Assembly (NCBI GenBank): GCA_963678705.1
Contig: OY783204.1
Span: forward strand, 1,674,001 to 1,738,000
DNA: 64,000 nt
Reading direction: 5' to 3'
From: Panorpa germanica
Taxonomy: Eukaryota > Arthropoda > Insecta > Mecoptera > Panorpidae
Below are positions 21,161 to 30,957 of the stretch, piece by piece. Each line of letters opens with the position of its first letter. Within the stretch, counting starts at the first letter, position 1. The translations under genes were made by a program, and so were the position numbers. The notes beneath the pieces were generated by a model. It was not told where the DNA came from and searched no databases. It saw only the letters and a program-made list of their open reading frames with translations.

Positions 21161-22200
21161 TACCTCTTCTTCAGAGAACCCTTTTTTCCCCCTTTTCCAC
21201 GAATTTTGCAGCGGTGTAGCGGCATCTTTGTACTGAGGTTTCAGTATGGCTGGCGTAATTTTATTGTGGTTGGGCGGCACGGTATATGGGGCACCCCTTG
21301 TAATTGCCATGGTGGTTGCCGTGGCAGGACGCGCATTTTAAAAGTTGTTTCCCGTCCGGTCTGTTTTTGATCGGACAGGCTTCTTTGTCGTGCGCGCCAG
21401 CGCATATATTGCAAATTCGATTTGCTTTACAGTTTATAGAGCTGTGACCCATCCTCAGGCACTTCCAGCATTGACTGGGGGTGTTAGAGCCTCTGTATTC
21501 CTCAATGCGGGAGTTATAAATGTTTAAAAAAAATTTATTTGGATTGTTTATTTCTTGGTTTTTTAATGTGCTGTCTAACGTTACCAGAAACAGCGGCATA
21601 GGCCTGTTGTCGCTGTTTCTTGATTTTAACTAGTGCACTGTTGTTGGTACGATTCCATTGTCTTTTAAATATTCGACAATGGAATCGATAGGTGTGTTCA
21701 TGGGTAGCCCCGTTGTAACTTTACGGAGCGGCATATCCTCCGGGCTGCGGTTAATCACCACGTACTCTACTTGCGTAGCATCGAGGGCTTTTGTTGCTGC
21801 CCTATGCTGGTGTTGTGGTGTTGTTACTAGTATTTAACCTCGTGTGTAGTCTTGCCATTGACGTGCTGGCAAGTATTATCTTTGATATTGCGTACCACGT
21901 CCTCCCAGTTTTCTGCGTGGCCATTATGTGTATCGCATTTACTGAGAGTAAATGGAGTTTGATTAGTTGCCGTAGTTGCAGGCGGCGCGGTAGTGGTGGT
22001 TGCTGCAGTGGCAGGCGCTGGTGGAGTGGTTGGGGTGGGAGATGGACTTCCTGCGCCCCCTTGGTGTGGCCGTTTGCTGTTTGTAGGGGGGGGGGGGATG
22101 ATGCCCGTGCTGGGGTATCAGTGATCTCCATTGCGGTGGGTTCCATCTTAGTTGTTATTATGTTTTTAACCATCCTAGGCAGGGCCGTATCCGCCTGGTC
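21160..22200 (-). pseudogene. LINE copy 2: gag ORF1, frameshifted
   Basis: Begins at about 22190 with MEPTAMEITDTPARASS, a Pro/Gln-rich N terminus, then after two frame changes YVVINRSPEDMPLRKV (PRE_C2HC-type segment, near 21750) and the zinc knuckles CWKCLRMGHSSINC, CNICAGAHDKEAC and CASCHGNHHGNYKGC (21500-21290). It stops at SWKRG, where sequence switches to an R2/NeSL-like RT. Gag of this type coats the LINE RNA. It is the same family as the gag at 24.9-25.9 kb and lies head-to-tail with that copy: the ORF2 end of copy 1 runs into this gag without a stop. Confidence 0.8.
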
Positions 22201-24860
22201 GTAGCTACCGAGTGCCTTAATTAGCGGATTTTCGGAATTCCGCGTGTTTTCATAGAAACGCGCGGCTTTTTCGTATGTGAGGGAAGCTAAGGTGGGAATG
22301 TCGAGTTCGCATCGTATTCTGTCATTGCGGATATACCAACCACAGCCCGCTATGAGGCGAAGCAGCTTATTTTGTATTATTTCAATATGTTTAAAATCAA
22401 CTGTTTGGCCCCATATCAGGCGGTCGAAGAGCAGGATGGGGCGGATATAAGATTTATAAATAGTCAGTTTGTTTTGGAGATTTAGCTTGGATTTAGGATT
22501 AAGTAGTGGGCGAAGGATGAAAATTCTTTGGTTCGCTTTATTGGTTCTACTCTCAATCTCGCTTCTGAAGTTCAGAGTCGGATTGAGAATAGTTCCTAGG
22601 TACGTCACTTTGTTTGTCCAGAGTATTTTCTGGCCAAGCAAAGCGATATCCTTACGGCCCGCAGAATTGCGTAAGGATGTGAAAAGGATACATTGGGTTT
22701 TGTCGGGATTGATCTTAATCCTCCACTGTGTGTAAAAAGTCATTGCTTTAACTAAAGCGTCCTGGAGGTGTGCAACTGCCCACTGACTGTATGCGGACCT
22801 GGACAAGAGGGCCGTATCGTCTGCTTAGAATGTTGTTTGTGTCGTGGTGTTAGTACGTCCCAGGGCAGGAATGTCCGAGATATAAATGCTATATAGCGTG
22901 GAAGACAGAATGGTGCCTTGTGGGACTACCGCTTCTATAGCATATATATCAGAACACTCGTTCCCTACTCTGACCGCGAACGTTCTGCCTTCCATGTAAG
23001 ATTTGACACACCGTATAAATGACGGTGGGAAATTGAGTTGATGGAGTTTGTACAGCAGGCCGTTATGCCATACTGTATCAAAGGCTTTTTGAATATCTAG
23101 AAATGCGCCCGCGCAGTGTTCACCTGATTGAAGCGTTTTGCCCACCCACTCCACTAGCAATGTTGCATGGGTTGTGGAATGCGAGTGACGGAAACTAAAT
23201 TGGTTATCGGGAATGGTTTTATGAGAGTCTAGGAAAGTGATTAATCTCCCATATACTATTTTTTCATGGATTTTGGAAAAGGCCGGGAGTAAAGAGATAG
23301 GCCTATAACTACTTGATAATTTCGGGTCTTTCTGTCCTTTTCTAACAGGGGTTATAATCGCGTGTTTAAAGCTAGAGGGGAAATACCTTAGCTGAAGGCA
23401 CCGGTTTAAAATATTCGTGAGTAGCGCGAGGGATTTGAATTTAAATTGTTTAAAATATTCTATCGGTAGGTCGTCAAAACTAGGTGACTTACCGTTCTTC
23501 ATTGAGGAAATGACTTTCATTATGCAATCGCTGGTTACGAACCCAAACATGGCAGAATTACATTCTGGCATATAAGGGAACTCCAGCGCGCACCAATTGT
23601 TCACCTCCTCCGTAAAGGCAGGTATTTGAATATCCACATGAGTTTTAAAACCATCCTTCAGGTAATTACTAATTTCATTAGCAATTTCTCGAGGGGAGAA
23701 TTTCACCCCATGTGGCGTTCTAATCTCCTTGATCTGACGACCAACTCTTAGAATATCCGCGGGTAGGGTGTGTAAGTTATTCGAGTTAATATTCGCGTTT
23801 TCTAGCTGGGTTTGATAAATAAGGTTTTTGTGATTTCTAATGGAGGACTTAACAAGTTTTTTTAATATATTTGCTATAATACATTTGCTTGTCTGAGAAG
23901 ACACGCCCCTCCTGCCATCTACGGCGTGCCCGTCTCAGCAAACAAATTGTATTTCTAATGTTAGGGGGCAATTCCTGAAGGGATTTATTACTATATGACG
24001 CGCTATTGTTGTCCCTAGACCGGCGAGAAGCGTCGGCCATCTTTTCAGTAAGGGTATTTATTGCTATATCTATATCAGAGGGTGATTCTAAAACTGGTTT
24101 TGCTGAAGGCAGGGTTGTATTTAGAAGTTGGGTGAATTTAAGGGGATCAATATATTTAAAATTGGTGATTTTATTTTTACGGGGGTTAGAGTTAATATGA
24201 CTAACGAACTGGAGGATGACTGCCCTGTGATCGGAGGACAGGTGCGAACTAGTTTCTATCTCTTTATGATTGTAAATGTTTTTGAAAACGAATATATCAA
24301 TGATATCAGGATTAGGGCGATGATTATAGGGGTATATTGTATAACTATCGGGCCCCATAATGTCGATAGAGTTCAATTGCGCAAACCTTTGCAAGGTTCT
24401 CCCTCTAGTACTAGTCCAACGGGAGTTCCAGGCTTCGTGTTTTGCGTTTTATCTCCACCGACAATTACGCGGTCGCTAGTAAACAATGGGGATAGGTTAG
24501 AGTGTTGTAAGGATTGACTTGGCGGGAAGTATACGCTAATTACAGTAGTGGTTTGGTGGTCTATGGTTACTTCAACTGCGGTATTTTCTAGATATCCGGT
24601 GTTAGGGATGTGGATTGCATTGTGAGATATTGGGAAGTATAAGGATAGCTGTGCCGCCTCCCAGTTCGGTCCTGTCGGATTTGTATGTGAGATATGGCGG
24701 AAAGCTAATAGGGTTATTGGGTGCTTTGGTTTCTCGGAGTAGTACAATATGCGGTTTCTCGTCTTGCAGAAAGACAGACAGTTCGGCGCCGTTGGCTACG
24801 ATACCGTTAACGTTCCACGAGACGATTTTAATGTTTTTAATACCCCCTGCGGACATACTT
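22200..24860 (-). pseudogene. LINE copy 1: ORF2, endonuclease plus reverse transcriptase, broken
   Basis: Starts at ATG 24856 (MSAGGIKNIKIVSWNVNG), 38 bases after the gag stop. Endonuclease motifs in order: SWNVNG, RETKAP, GGGTAILIL, VIVGGD, NSIDIMGPDSYTIYPYN, LSSDHRAVI. RT from about 23800: ADILRVGRQIKEIRTPHGVK, NGKSPSFDDLPIEYFKQ, SYRPISLLP, GAFLDIQKAFDTVWHNGL, VPQGTILSSTLYSIYISD. At the catalytic YADD box the Tyr codon is TAA (22827-22825), so the enzyme is dead. After it come NPDKTQCILF and YLGTILNP. Frameshifts: a 2-base loss near 24630, a 1-base loss after GGD near 24450 (shared with copy 3) and one near 23880. Typical Jockey-type layout. Confidence 0.9.
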
Positions 24861-24879
24861 TAGTTGTCGGCAAAGTTGT

Positions 24880-25885
24880 GTAGAGCAGAAAGGTCAAGAC
24901 CGGATAGGAATGCTTTTAATAGAGGTAGCGCCGCTGTAATAAGCGTAAGGCTTCGGCGCTTGTGCTTGAGGGGGGGTGTTGTTTGATTCAGCAACAAAGC
25001 GAACCGCCGAGTTTGCCCTGCTCTGGGACCTTTTTCTCGAGCCAGGGCCGGAGCTAGGTCTCCGCTCGCTTTTTTTTGTTTGTTTTTTGTTGCTTTTAGG
25101 GTGGTGCAGTGGTGGGCGGGCAGGCATCGTTTTTACAATCACCTCATCCGTCAAGGGGGCGATCACTGACTCCTCTGCAGCGGTGTTGTCCTGGAAAGGG
25201 GGTTCCGCAAAATCTTGCAGTGTTTTAAATGGATTCCCCCTTTTCCAGGAGTTGCTCTGCGGTGCGACGGCATCTTTATATTGGGGCTTGAACAGTATTG
25301 TGTGCGCTGGCGTGATTCTATTTTTGTTTCTTTGCCAAATTGCCGCCTGCTCGGCACGGTATGTAGGGCAACCTTTATAGTTGCCGTGGTGGTTTCCGTG
25401 GCAGGACGCGCATTTTAATAGTGTTTTTACGTCAGGTCTGTCCTTGATCGGGCAGGCCTCCCTGACGTGCGCGCCAGCGCATATATTGCAGATCTGCTCA
25501 GATCTGCAATTTATTGAGCTGTGCCCCATCCTGAGGCACTTCCAGCACTGGCTGGGGGTGTTTGAGCCCCTATACTCCTCAACCCGGGAGTTGTAAATAT
25601 TTAAAAAAAAATTGTTGTGGTTGTTTATCTCCCGGTTGTTAGGAGTATTTTCTAGTGTTACTAGAAACAACGGCATAGGTATGTTGCCGTTGTTTCTCGA
25701 TTTAAGTTGGTTGACACTCTTGAGTTGAATATTATTGTCAACCAAGTACTCAATTATGGAATCAATTGGGGTGCTCATGGGCAGCCCCCTAATGACCTTC
25801 CGGAGCGGCATGTCCTCCGGACTGCAGTTTATGACCGCGTATTCTATTTGCGCAGCATCAAGCGCTTTTGTGGCCGCTCTATGTT
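24880..25885 (-). pseudogene. LINE copy 1: gag ORF1
   Basis: Open from about 25880 to the stop at 24894. The PRE_C2HC-type segment EYAVINCSPEDMPLRKVIRG is followed by LPMSTPIDSIIEYLVDNN and three Cys-rich knuckles: CWKCLRMGHSSINC, CNICAGAHVREAC and CASCHGNHHGNYKGC, the pattern of Jockey-type gag proteins. The C terminus is basic and Ser-rich. The N-terminal Pro-rich part present in copies 2 and 3 is missing: homology stops at 25885 (GTTGAAAAGGCC). The 917-base ATG-started frame is intact, but truncated upstream, so it is listed as a fragment. Confidence 0.88.
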
Positions 25886-26299
25886 GAAAAGGCCAGTTAA
25901 ATTACAAACTGAAACTTTATTGAATTTAACTAAAATGGCGATTCCGAAATCTTTACCGTCTCCTAATAGTTGATCTTTCAGCACAGTTACACTATTGCCA
26001 GCTGGAAAATTGCCAGTATTGCCAGCAGCTAGCCTTCTATTTATGTGCCGTAATACGCCTGCGACTGGGGTTCTTTCTAATTATCGAGCGGAGTAATTAT
26101 TTTTTACTTTTTAGTCGCGTTGTAACTTATAAATTAATGAATAGCCACAATTAAAATAATCAGAAGGATTAACACTTTTACAGACTTCCTTTATTCACAA
26201 AAAAATCAGTACAACTAAAACAATCGAAGTAAACATGCTTATGTTTATGTCACCGTGATGCGATCTATCTAGGGGTGTGCAATCTTTTTTTTTTTAATT
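25886..26299. other. unassigned stretch beside the gag 5' break
   Basis: No gene recognised. It contains a poly(T) run at 26286-26297 next to the Gypsy fragment. Confidence 0.35.
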
Positions 26300-26339
26300 C
26301 TGGTTAATATTTCATTTTAGATGCTCCTACGCCCGCAAA

Positions 26340-26745
26340 TTCGTAACACTTTCCCCCTCTAAAGCGCTCGTCCCGAGAGCTTATAATTTTCATCGACCGG
26401 CTGATTCAGTTAATTTCCAATCCGGAGCATTTTCACCCTCGTACTTTGCGAGCCGGTCTCAATGAACAATCATGCACCCTCGGCATGACCTATGTACCTT
26501 GTAGATCACGTCCGAAATGACAGCCGATATTAAATACGGTCCTTCCTATTTGGCTTGTAGCTTAGGGCTTTGTCCTATCTTTTTCTTAGGATAGTAAAGC
26601 CATACCGCATCACCTCTGCAAAAGCGCTGACTTTGTTTCCCACAATCATAACGCGTTTTCGAGCGATCCGTCGCTAACTGAAGGCGTTCTCTTGCAAATT
26701 TGTGGATATCTTCTAATGCTTGCGTTACGTTTAGATTCTAGTTTA
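26340..26745 (-). pseudogene. Ty3/Gypsy integrase C-terminal fragment
   Basis: Minus strand from 26740: NVTQALEDIHKFARERLQLA, then TDRSKTRYD, GDAVWLYYPKKKIGQSPKLQ, EGPYLISAVISDVIYKVHRS and DRLAKYEG. This is the 3' end of Gypsy pol: the helix before the GPY/F motif ('EGPY'), then 'V.Y.I......VH.DRL..Y'. Two in-frame stops (one before EGPY, one at VH-DRL) show it is dead. No LTR, RT or RNase H is adjacent. At 26745-26765 it switches to an R2/NeSL-like RT piece. Confidence 0.85.
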
Positions 26746-26764
26746 CTTCGCTCCACTTCATCCA

Positions 26765-27040
26765 AAGTGCACGGCCAAGTAAGCCCGCACTTCCTTGCCA
26801 AAATATTCGCTTTTCTGATAAACCTGCCTCTGGCAGTTATTGCTTGTAGCACCTCGTTATCCGTACTATAGATTTTCACATAACTTCTCAAAAGTGAGAA
26901 GTTATTCCTTGATGACATTCATGGGACTCCCACACCGCCGTCCTTCACCCTTGTGTGGATGAAGCCGGTCGATGCATCGTCTGGTAGGTGCAATGACTTC
27001 TTGACCATTTTTCTGATGCACTGGTCAATTTCGCATGCTT
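26765..27040 (-). pseudogene. R2/NeSL-like RT, post-thumb region
   Basis: Minus strand reads ACEIDQCIRKMVKKSLHLPD, then DASTGFIHTRVKDGGVGVP, a stop, and MSSRNNFSLLRSYVKIYST. 'ID..IR..VK..L.LP.D...GF.H....DGGLG.P' is the strongly conserved segment downstream of the RT thumb in R2-like elements. It continues to about 26765 (LARKCGLTWP). On the minus strand it lies in the right order after the RT pieces at 35.2 and 30.9-30.4 kb, so the three may be one element pulled apart by insertions. Confidence 0.75.
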
Positions 27041-27402
27041 ATAGGTTGGCGGACAGATTAACGTTCTAAATGTAATTTACTTCCACTTACTGTGTCTATT
27101 ATCATATAGCAATTCCGGGAAAAGCCTAGTCGTCTCTTCGTCATATTGCGCATAATTCTTCAAGATGTGGTCCAGCTCCATTTTAACAAATCAAAATAAT
27201 TGTATCTGACAGAACTTAAAAATGGCGGCGGTGAAATTGAAACCTGAAATGTTAAATGTTAATATTATTAACACCCACCCACCCTTGCCAAGCGCAAGGT
27301 ACAATTAACATGATATATACAATAATAACCTAAGCAGAACAAAATGTAATTATTTCAAGACAGATTGTCATTTAGGCATAATGATTTAATATAATTATTG
27401 AA
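27041..27402. other. unassigned stretch
   Basis: No gene recognised. 27080-27200 is moderately GC-rich; 27270-27330 holds a CACCCACCCACC tract. Confidence 0.3.
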
Positions 27403-27462
27403 GATAATCGTCGTGACTGCCTGGTGTCGCCTTCGGTGCTGATATTGATGGTAGAAGCAAAT
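27403..27462 (+). pseudogene. degenerate 28S rRNA gene fragment
   Basis: CGTGACTGCCTGGTGTCGCC followed by TCGGTGCTGATATTGATGG and AGAAGCAAATACT matches, with several changes, the 28S segment CTGCCTGGAGCCGCC...GGTGCAGATCTTGGTGGTAGTAGCAAATA. It is about 60 bases long and too short and diverged to function. A better preserved copy of the same 28S region lies at 35831-35937. Confidence 0.55.
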
Positions 27463-27945
27463 ACTATCAAATCAATTAATAAATAATAAAATAATAAATA
27501 AATACATAGTAGTGATTGATTTCAATTTCTTAGGAGAACTAAATCTGAAATTCTTAAGTTTCGTTTTTTTAACTCACATATTTACCTCGCGTATTTAGTG
27601 GCATAGTGAGCCAAAGAGCAAGAGCAAACAATACATTATTATACTTGTAGAGCTCAAATATGAGTAACAATTATTTAGCAGTTCAATTTGCATACTTCAA
27701 CCTACTAATTATAGTTCAATTCAAAAATAACATAATCTGAAACGTTATTCAGACTGTCATGACTATTTTAGTGACTCCCGGATCTCGTACAAATACTTAT
27801 ATATTTGAACATAGTTTGTTTTCATTCAAATTGTAATTAGATGTGTAATTAACACAACTAAACACCTCATGTGTGACATCAGATAAAAAGTCATTGCTTT
27901 CCTGTAGCAAAGTCAGAATGTAAAAGTCCTGTAAAAGTCAGATCA
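27463..27945. other. AT-rich spacer with a junction microduplication
   Basis: No gene. AAAAGTCATTGCTTT occurs at about 27886 and again at 27951, where it is the broken 3' end of LINE copy 3, indicating a small duplication at the breakpoint. Confidence 0.5.
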
Positions 27946-27949
27946 TGTA

Positions 27950-30135
27950 AAAAGTCATTGCTTTAACTAAAGCGTCCTGGAGGTATGCAACTGCCCACTG
28001 ACTATATGCGGACCTGGACAAGATGGCCGTATCGTCTGCGTAGAATGTTGTTTGTACCGTGGTGTTAGTACGTCCCAGGGCAGGAATGTCCGAGATATAA
28101 ATGCTATATAGCGTGGGAGAGAGAATGGTGCCCTGAGGGACTCCCGCTTCTGTAGCATATATATCTGAACACTCGTTCCCTACTCTGACCGCGAACGTTC
28201 TGCCTTCCATGTAAGATTTGACAAACCGTATAAATGAGCATGGCAAATTGAGTAGATGGAGTTTGTACAACAGGCCGTTATGCCTGGCTGCCAGTATGGC
28301 AGCCATACTGTATCAAAGGCTTTTTGGATATCTAAAAACGCGCCCGCGCAGTGTTCACCTGCTTGAAACGTTTTGCCCACCCATTCCACTACGTGCAATG
28401 TTGCATGGGTTGTGGAATGCGAATGACGGAAACCAAATTGGTTGTCGGGTATGGTTTTATGAGAGTCTAGGAATGTGATTAATCTCTCATATACTATTTT
28501 TTCAAGGATTTTGGAAATGGCCGGGAGTAAAGAGATAGGCCTATAACTACTTGATAATTTCGGGTCTTTCTGTCCTTTTCTAACAGGGGTTATGACCGCG
28601 TGTTTAAAGCTAGTGGGGAAATACCTTAGCTGAAGGCACCGGTTTAAAATATTAGTGAGGAGCGCGAGTGATTTGAATTTGAATTGCTTGAAATATTCTA
28701 TCGGAAGGTCGTCAAAACTAGGTGACTTACCGTTCTTCATTGAGGAAATGACTTTCATTATGCAATCGCTGGTTACGAACCCAAACATGTCAGAATTACA
28801 TTCTGGCATATAAGGGAACTCCAGCGCGCACCAATTGTTCACCTCCTCCGTAAAGGCAGGTATTTGAATATCCACATGAGTTTTAAAACCATCCTTCAGG
28901 TAATTACTAATTTCATTAGCGATTTCCCGAGGGAAGATTTTCACCCCATGTGGCGTTCTAATCTCCTTGATCTGACGACCAACTCTTAGAATATCCGCGG
29001 GTAGGGTGTGGAGGTTATTAAAGTTAATGTTTGCATTTTCTAACTGGGTTTGGTAAATGAGGTTTTTATGAATTGTAATTGAGGTTTTAACTAATTTTTT
29101 AATTCTATAATACATTTGTTTGTCTGAGAGGACACGCCCCTCTTGCCATCTCCGGTATGCCCGTCTCAGCAGACAAACTGTATTTCTAATGTTAGGGGGG
29201 AATTCCTGAAGGAAATTCCTGAATTGCTACTGCTATTGTTGTCTCTAGACCGGCGAGAAGCGTCGGCCATCTTTTCAAAAAGGATATTTACTGCTATGTC
29301 TATATCGGAGGGTGAATCTAAAACTGGTTTTGCTGAAGGCAGGGTTGTATTTAGAAGTTGGGTGAATTTAAAAGGATCAATATATTTTACATGGGTTGGA
29401 GTTGATATGACTAACGAGCTGGAGGATGACTGCCCTGTGATCGGAGGACAGGTCCGAACTAGTGACTGTAGATGACTGTCTATCTCTTTATGGTTGAAAA
29501 TGTTTTTGAAAAGGAATATATCAATGATATCGGGATTAAGGCGATGATTATAAGGGTATATTGTATAACTATTGGGCCCCATAATGTCGATAGAGTTCAA
29601 TTGCGCAAACCTTTGCAAGGTTCTCCCTCTAGTACTAGTCCAGCGGGAGTTCCAGGCTTCGTGTTTTGCGTTTTATCTCCACCGACAATTACGCGGTCGC
29701 TAGTAAACAATGGGGATAGGTTAGAGTGTTGTAAGGATTGACTTGGCGGGAAGTATACGCTAATTACAGTAGTGGTTTGGTGGTCTATGGTTACTTCAAC
29801 TGCGGTATTTTCTAGATATCCGGTGTTAGGGATGTGGATTGCATTGTGAGTGATATTGGGAAGTATAAGGATAGCTGTGCCGCCTCCCAGTTCGGTCCTG
29901 TCGGATTTGTATGTGAGATATGCCGTGGCTCCAGGGCATCTTTTAATGACGGGGGACTTCCAGCGCTCCCCTGGTCCGGCCTTTTGTTCACTGTGGGCGA
30001 AGCTGGAATGTCTACGACCCCCATGGAGGTAGACTCCATCGTGTTTGTGTAATTATCAGCGATATTTTTAAAAGCTTTGATTATGTAAATGTTTAGTGGG
30101 TTCTCACTGTTACGCGCATAATTAAACACGCACAT
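27950..30135 (-). pseudogene. LINE copy 3: gag N terminus, endonuclease, RT to just past YADD
   Basis: Same family as copies 1 and 2. The gag N terminus (TMESTSMGVVDIPASP, about 30040) runs only to 29925, where it is joined directly to the endonuclease (SDRTELGGGTAIL), so the zinc knuckles and the start of ORF2 are deleted. Endonuclease 29900-29400 and RT 29115-27955 follow. The YADD box (FYADDTAI, about 28035) is intact, unlike copy 1. Defects: a 1-base loss after GGD near 29670 (shared with copy 1), a deletion near 29390, and a 20-base palindromic insertion near 28285-28304 that shifts the frame after KAFDTVW. The element stops at 27950, about 40 codons after YADD. Confidence 0.9.
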
Positions 30136-30429
30136 GTTTATAAAAATTGTTCCACTGTTTACAAATGTTTTATAAAATCACTAAATGGTAGTTTAAAAAC
30201 TAATTATAAAATTAGTTTATGGGTGCACTTAAATTTGACACACAAAATATATGCAAAACACAAAAAAGTTAGATTAGCACAATATTTTCTATAAATAAAA
30301 TATGCACATAAATCACAAGTAAATCACTACTAGTCAAAAAATAAAAATAAAATATAAAAAGATTATTTATTTTATTGAATAATAAAGATAAGATAATAAT
30401 AAATAAGATTTTTGAATAAGAGGCCTCAT
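30136..30429. other. AT-rich spacer
   Basis: No gene or element end recognised between the 5' end of LINE copy 3 and the R2-like RT piece. Confidence 0.35.
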
Positions 30430-30885
30430 TTTGTTGCCCAAGGCTTCCACACATAGTTTTGGTTTAAGATCCTACTCTCATTATAAAGTTACATGCTGGA
30501 TACATGAAAGTTTTCAGTGCATTTAATCTTTGCCATGGAGCTGCCATGCTGCATGACATAATGTTTTGTCCTATAGCTACAATTTTCTTAGTATTTGCAT
30601 TTCTTGGTATTATATTGAAACCTATGAAACTGGGGCACCCAGATATTTCTCAATATCGTCTGCTTTTAATGATCTAATGTTGTCGTTATTTATTTTAAAG
30701 ACGGCCTGATTATTATTAGCATTGAACTGCATAGAGAAGCATTTTTTAGGGTTAATTAATAATCCAACTCTATTCGCTAGTTCATTTGTTTCTTTAATAA
30801 GTTCTTAAACATTGTTTTCATTTTTTCCTATTAAAGTGACATCGTCAGCGTATGCGATGACTTCAATGGAACATATCTGAAACAT
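30430..30885 (-). pseudogene. R2/NeSL-like RT: YADD box to thumb
   Basis: Minus strand reads ICSIEVIAYADDVTLIGKNE, a stop, ELIKETNELANRVGLLINPK, KCFSMQFN, KINNDNIRSLKADDIEKYLG, APVS and then, after a shift, MAAPWQRLNALKTFMYPACN, FIMRVGS. The elements 'AYADD', 'GL.INP.KC', 'KYLG.PV' and 'APWQRL.ALKTF.YP' are in R2-like order and spacing. The YADD catalytic pair is present, but stops occur after KNENNV and PVS. Directly before ICSIEV is a good splice acceptor (TATGTTTCAG, 30885-30890 area), and the upstream part of the RT is found 4.3 kb away. Confidence 0.75.
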
Positions 30886-30957
30886 AGAATTAATACATTA
30901 TACGATTATGCTAATTACACTTTAAAAGTATTGTTATGTTATACTAATTATGAACTA

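Noticed and set aside
20645..21370. A 241-residue plus-strand frame.
   Set aside because: The minus strand of the same bases encodes gag zinc knuckles and R2-like RT motifs. The plus-strand frame has no recognisable domain.
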